Position numbers and translations under genes: made by a program. The notes beneath the pieces were generated by a model that worked only from the letters and a program-made list of their open reading frames with translations, was not told the DNA's origin and ran no database searches. A DNA stretch of 64,000 nt from Paracoccaceae bacterium (GTDB lineage: Bacteria; Pseudomonadota; Alphaproteobacteria; Rhodobacterales; Rhodobacteraceae), in contig PAQV01000033.1 of assembly GCA_002709405.1 (NCBI GenBank), positions 1 through 64,000 of the forward strand, in the 5' to 3' direction. This document shows positions 63,576 to 64,000 of the stretch, piece after piece. The stretch's first letter is position 1. Each line of letters starts with the position of its first letter.

Positions 63576-63673
63576 GGGGCCGCTCCGGGTCAGGGCAATG
63601 TCCTGATGACGTGGGATCCGGGCCGGCCCCGATCAAGCCCCATTCAAGCCCCCAATCAAATCCCAATCAAGGG
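63576..63673. repeat. Short tandem direct repeats upstream of the carB terminator
   Basis: Between about 63629 and 63671 the unit aatcaag/attcaag with adjoining C-runs recurs four or five times (gatcaagccccattcaagcc, then caatcaaatcccaatcaagg). The spacing is irregular. On the minus strand the units give a moderately T-rich tail to the carB terminator hairpin. Confidence 0.4.
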
Positions 63674-63701
63674 CCCTCCCGGAACACGTGGCCCGGGAGG
63701 G
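63674..63701 (-). terminator. Intrinsic terminator-like hairpin after carB
   Basis: 9-bp arms ccctcccgg (63674-63682) and ccgggaggg (63693-63701) with a 10-base loop, nine bases after the carB stop on the minus strand, followed by cttgattgggatttgatt. Confidence 0.7.
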
Positions 63702-63710
63702 AGAAGGGGA

Positions 63711-64000
63711 TCAGCCCTCGGCGCCCTGCAGCGATTTCACGCTTACTCCGCCTTCGCTTTGCGCGCGGATGGCCAGGGCGGCGGCATGGGCGGCGGCGGC
63801 GGTGGTGAAGTAGGGGATCTTGTCATACAGCGCGATCGACCGGATCGAGCGGCTGTCGTCGACGGCCTGGGCGCCTTCGGTCGTGTTGATCACCAGCTGC
63901 ACGCCGCCGTCCTTCATCAGGTCGGTGATGTCGGGCCGGCCCTCGTAGACCTTGTTGACCTGCTGGCAGGCCACGCCCTGCGCGCCCAGCCAGGCTGCGG
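63711..64000 (-). CDS. carB: Carbamoyl-phosphate synthase large subunit, C-terminal end
   Basis: The last 96 codons of a gene entering from the right edge. The reading frame is open through base 64000. The residues form an MGS-like regulatory domain: VNKVYEGRPDITDLMKDG, VQLVINTTEGAQAVDDSRSI, and IPYFTTAAAAHAAALAI, which matches the C-terminus of CarB, the subunit that makes carbamoyl phosphate for arginine and pyrimidines. The start and synthetase domains are outside the window. Confidence 0.93.
   Translation of the reverse strand, partial: AAWLGAQGVACQQVNKVYEGRPDITDLMKDGGVQLVINTTEGAQAVDDSRSIRSIALYDKIPYFTTAAAAHAAALAIRAQSEGGVSVKSLQGAEG

Noticed and set aside
63629-63671. Short repeats as a possible CRISPR or satellite
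   Set aside because: Units are only about 7 bases, irregularly spaced and few; most likely part of the carB terminator region.

Overview
The window is about 64 kb of GC-rich DNA from an alphaproteobacterium, almost certainly a member of the Rhodobacterales (Rhodobacter/Roseobacter group). The evidence is the gene content and order: a SUV3/MgpS-like helicase followed by an S4 protein, FdxA and CarD; lgt-midA-pgeF divergent from a UbiK-like gene; an Exo-Lig DNA repair pair; a Hint-domain protein; and several gene types typical of that group. No rRNA, tRNA or CRISPR array was seen. Recognition is by reading motifs in translated sequence, not by database search.

Layout. 0-0.9 kb: the right end of an IS3-family element entering from the left. 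0.95-4.9 kb: a minus-strand run SCP2-like protein, lysophospholipase-like hydrolase, metallo-beta-lactamase exonuclease, ATP-dependent DNA ligase; the IS lies directly downstream of the ligase. 5-10.5 kb: TPR protein, helicase, S4 protein, fdxA, carD. 10.5-16.2 kb: divergent cobS/cobT, a KefB/C-type antiporter, and an Lrp regulator divergent from hppD. 16.4-25.8 kb: a 938-residue one-pass membrane protein that looks like a PilM/GspL-to-PilP/GspC fusion, a SIMPL protein, metY, a glycosyltransferase-like protein, a secreted protein, an M19 dipeptidase and an MFS transporter. 25.9-32.4 kb: a putrescine/spermidine-type ABC importer with an aminobutyraldehyde dehydrogenase and a LysR regulator. 32.6-41.7 kb: lipoprotein, trxB, MATE transporter, Lrp regulator, Hint protein, a small protein, pgeF, midA, lgt and ubiK.

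41.9-55.3 kb is the main accessory region. Two minus-strand gene sets face their own regulators. LysR faces a Tat-exported dienelactone-hydrolase-like enzyme, an exported cupin, an exported carboxymuconolactone-decarboxylase-like protein and a second cupin. AraC faces an exported isochorismatase-like hydrolase, an exported YHS protein, an exported DUF1254/DUF1214-type protein and an exported YtcJ-like amidohydrolase. A secreted type I arylsulfatase follows. Most of these families are usually cytoplasmic, so their nearly uniform export suggests a periplasmic catabolic or detoxification pathway of unknown substrate. This is my best candidate for an undescribed system.

55.4-60.3 kb is a less GC-rich islet of likely foreign origin: a GNAT acetyltransferase, a fluoroacetate-dehalogenase-type hydrolase with a complete active site, an IS3 OrfA remnant, an unknown protein and an enlarged DUF1963 protein. 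60.7-64 kb returns to core genes: YbjN protein, proC, csaA, tdk, a 27-residue lipoprotein and the 3' end of carB. A short conserved motif lies just downstream of the stop codon of four unrelated minus-strand genes and is reported as a candidate 3'-UTR element.
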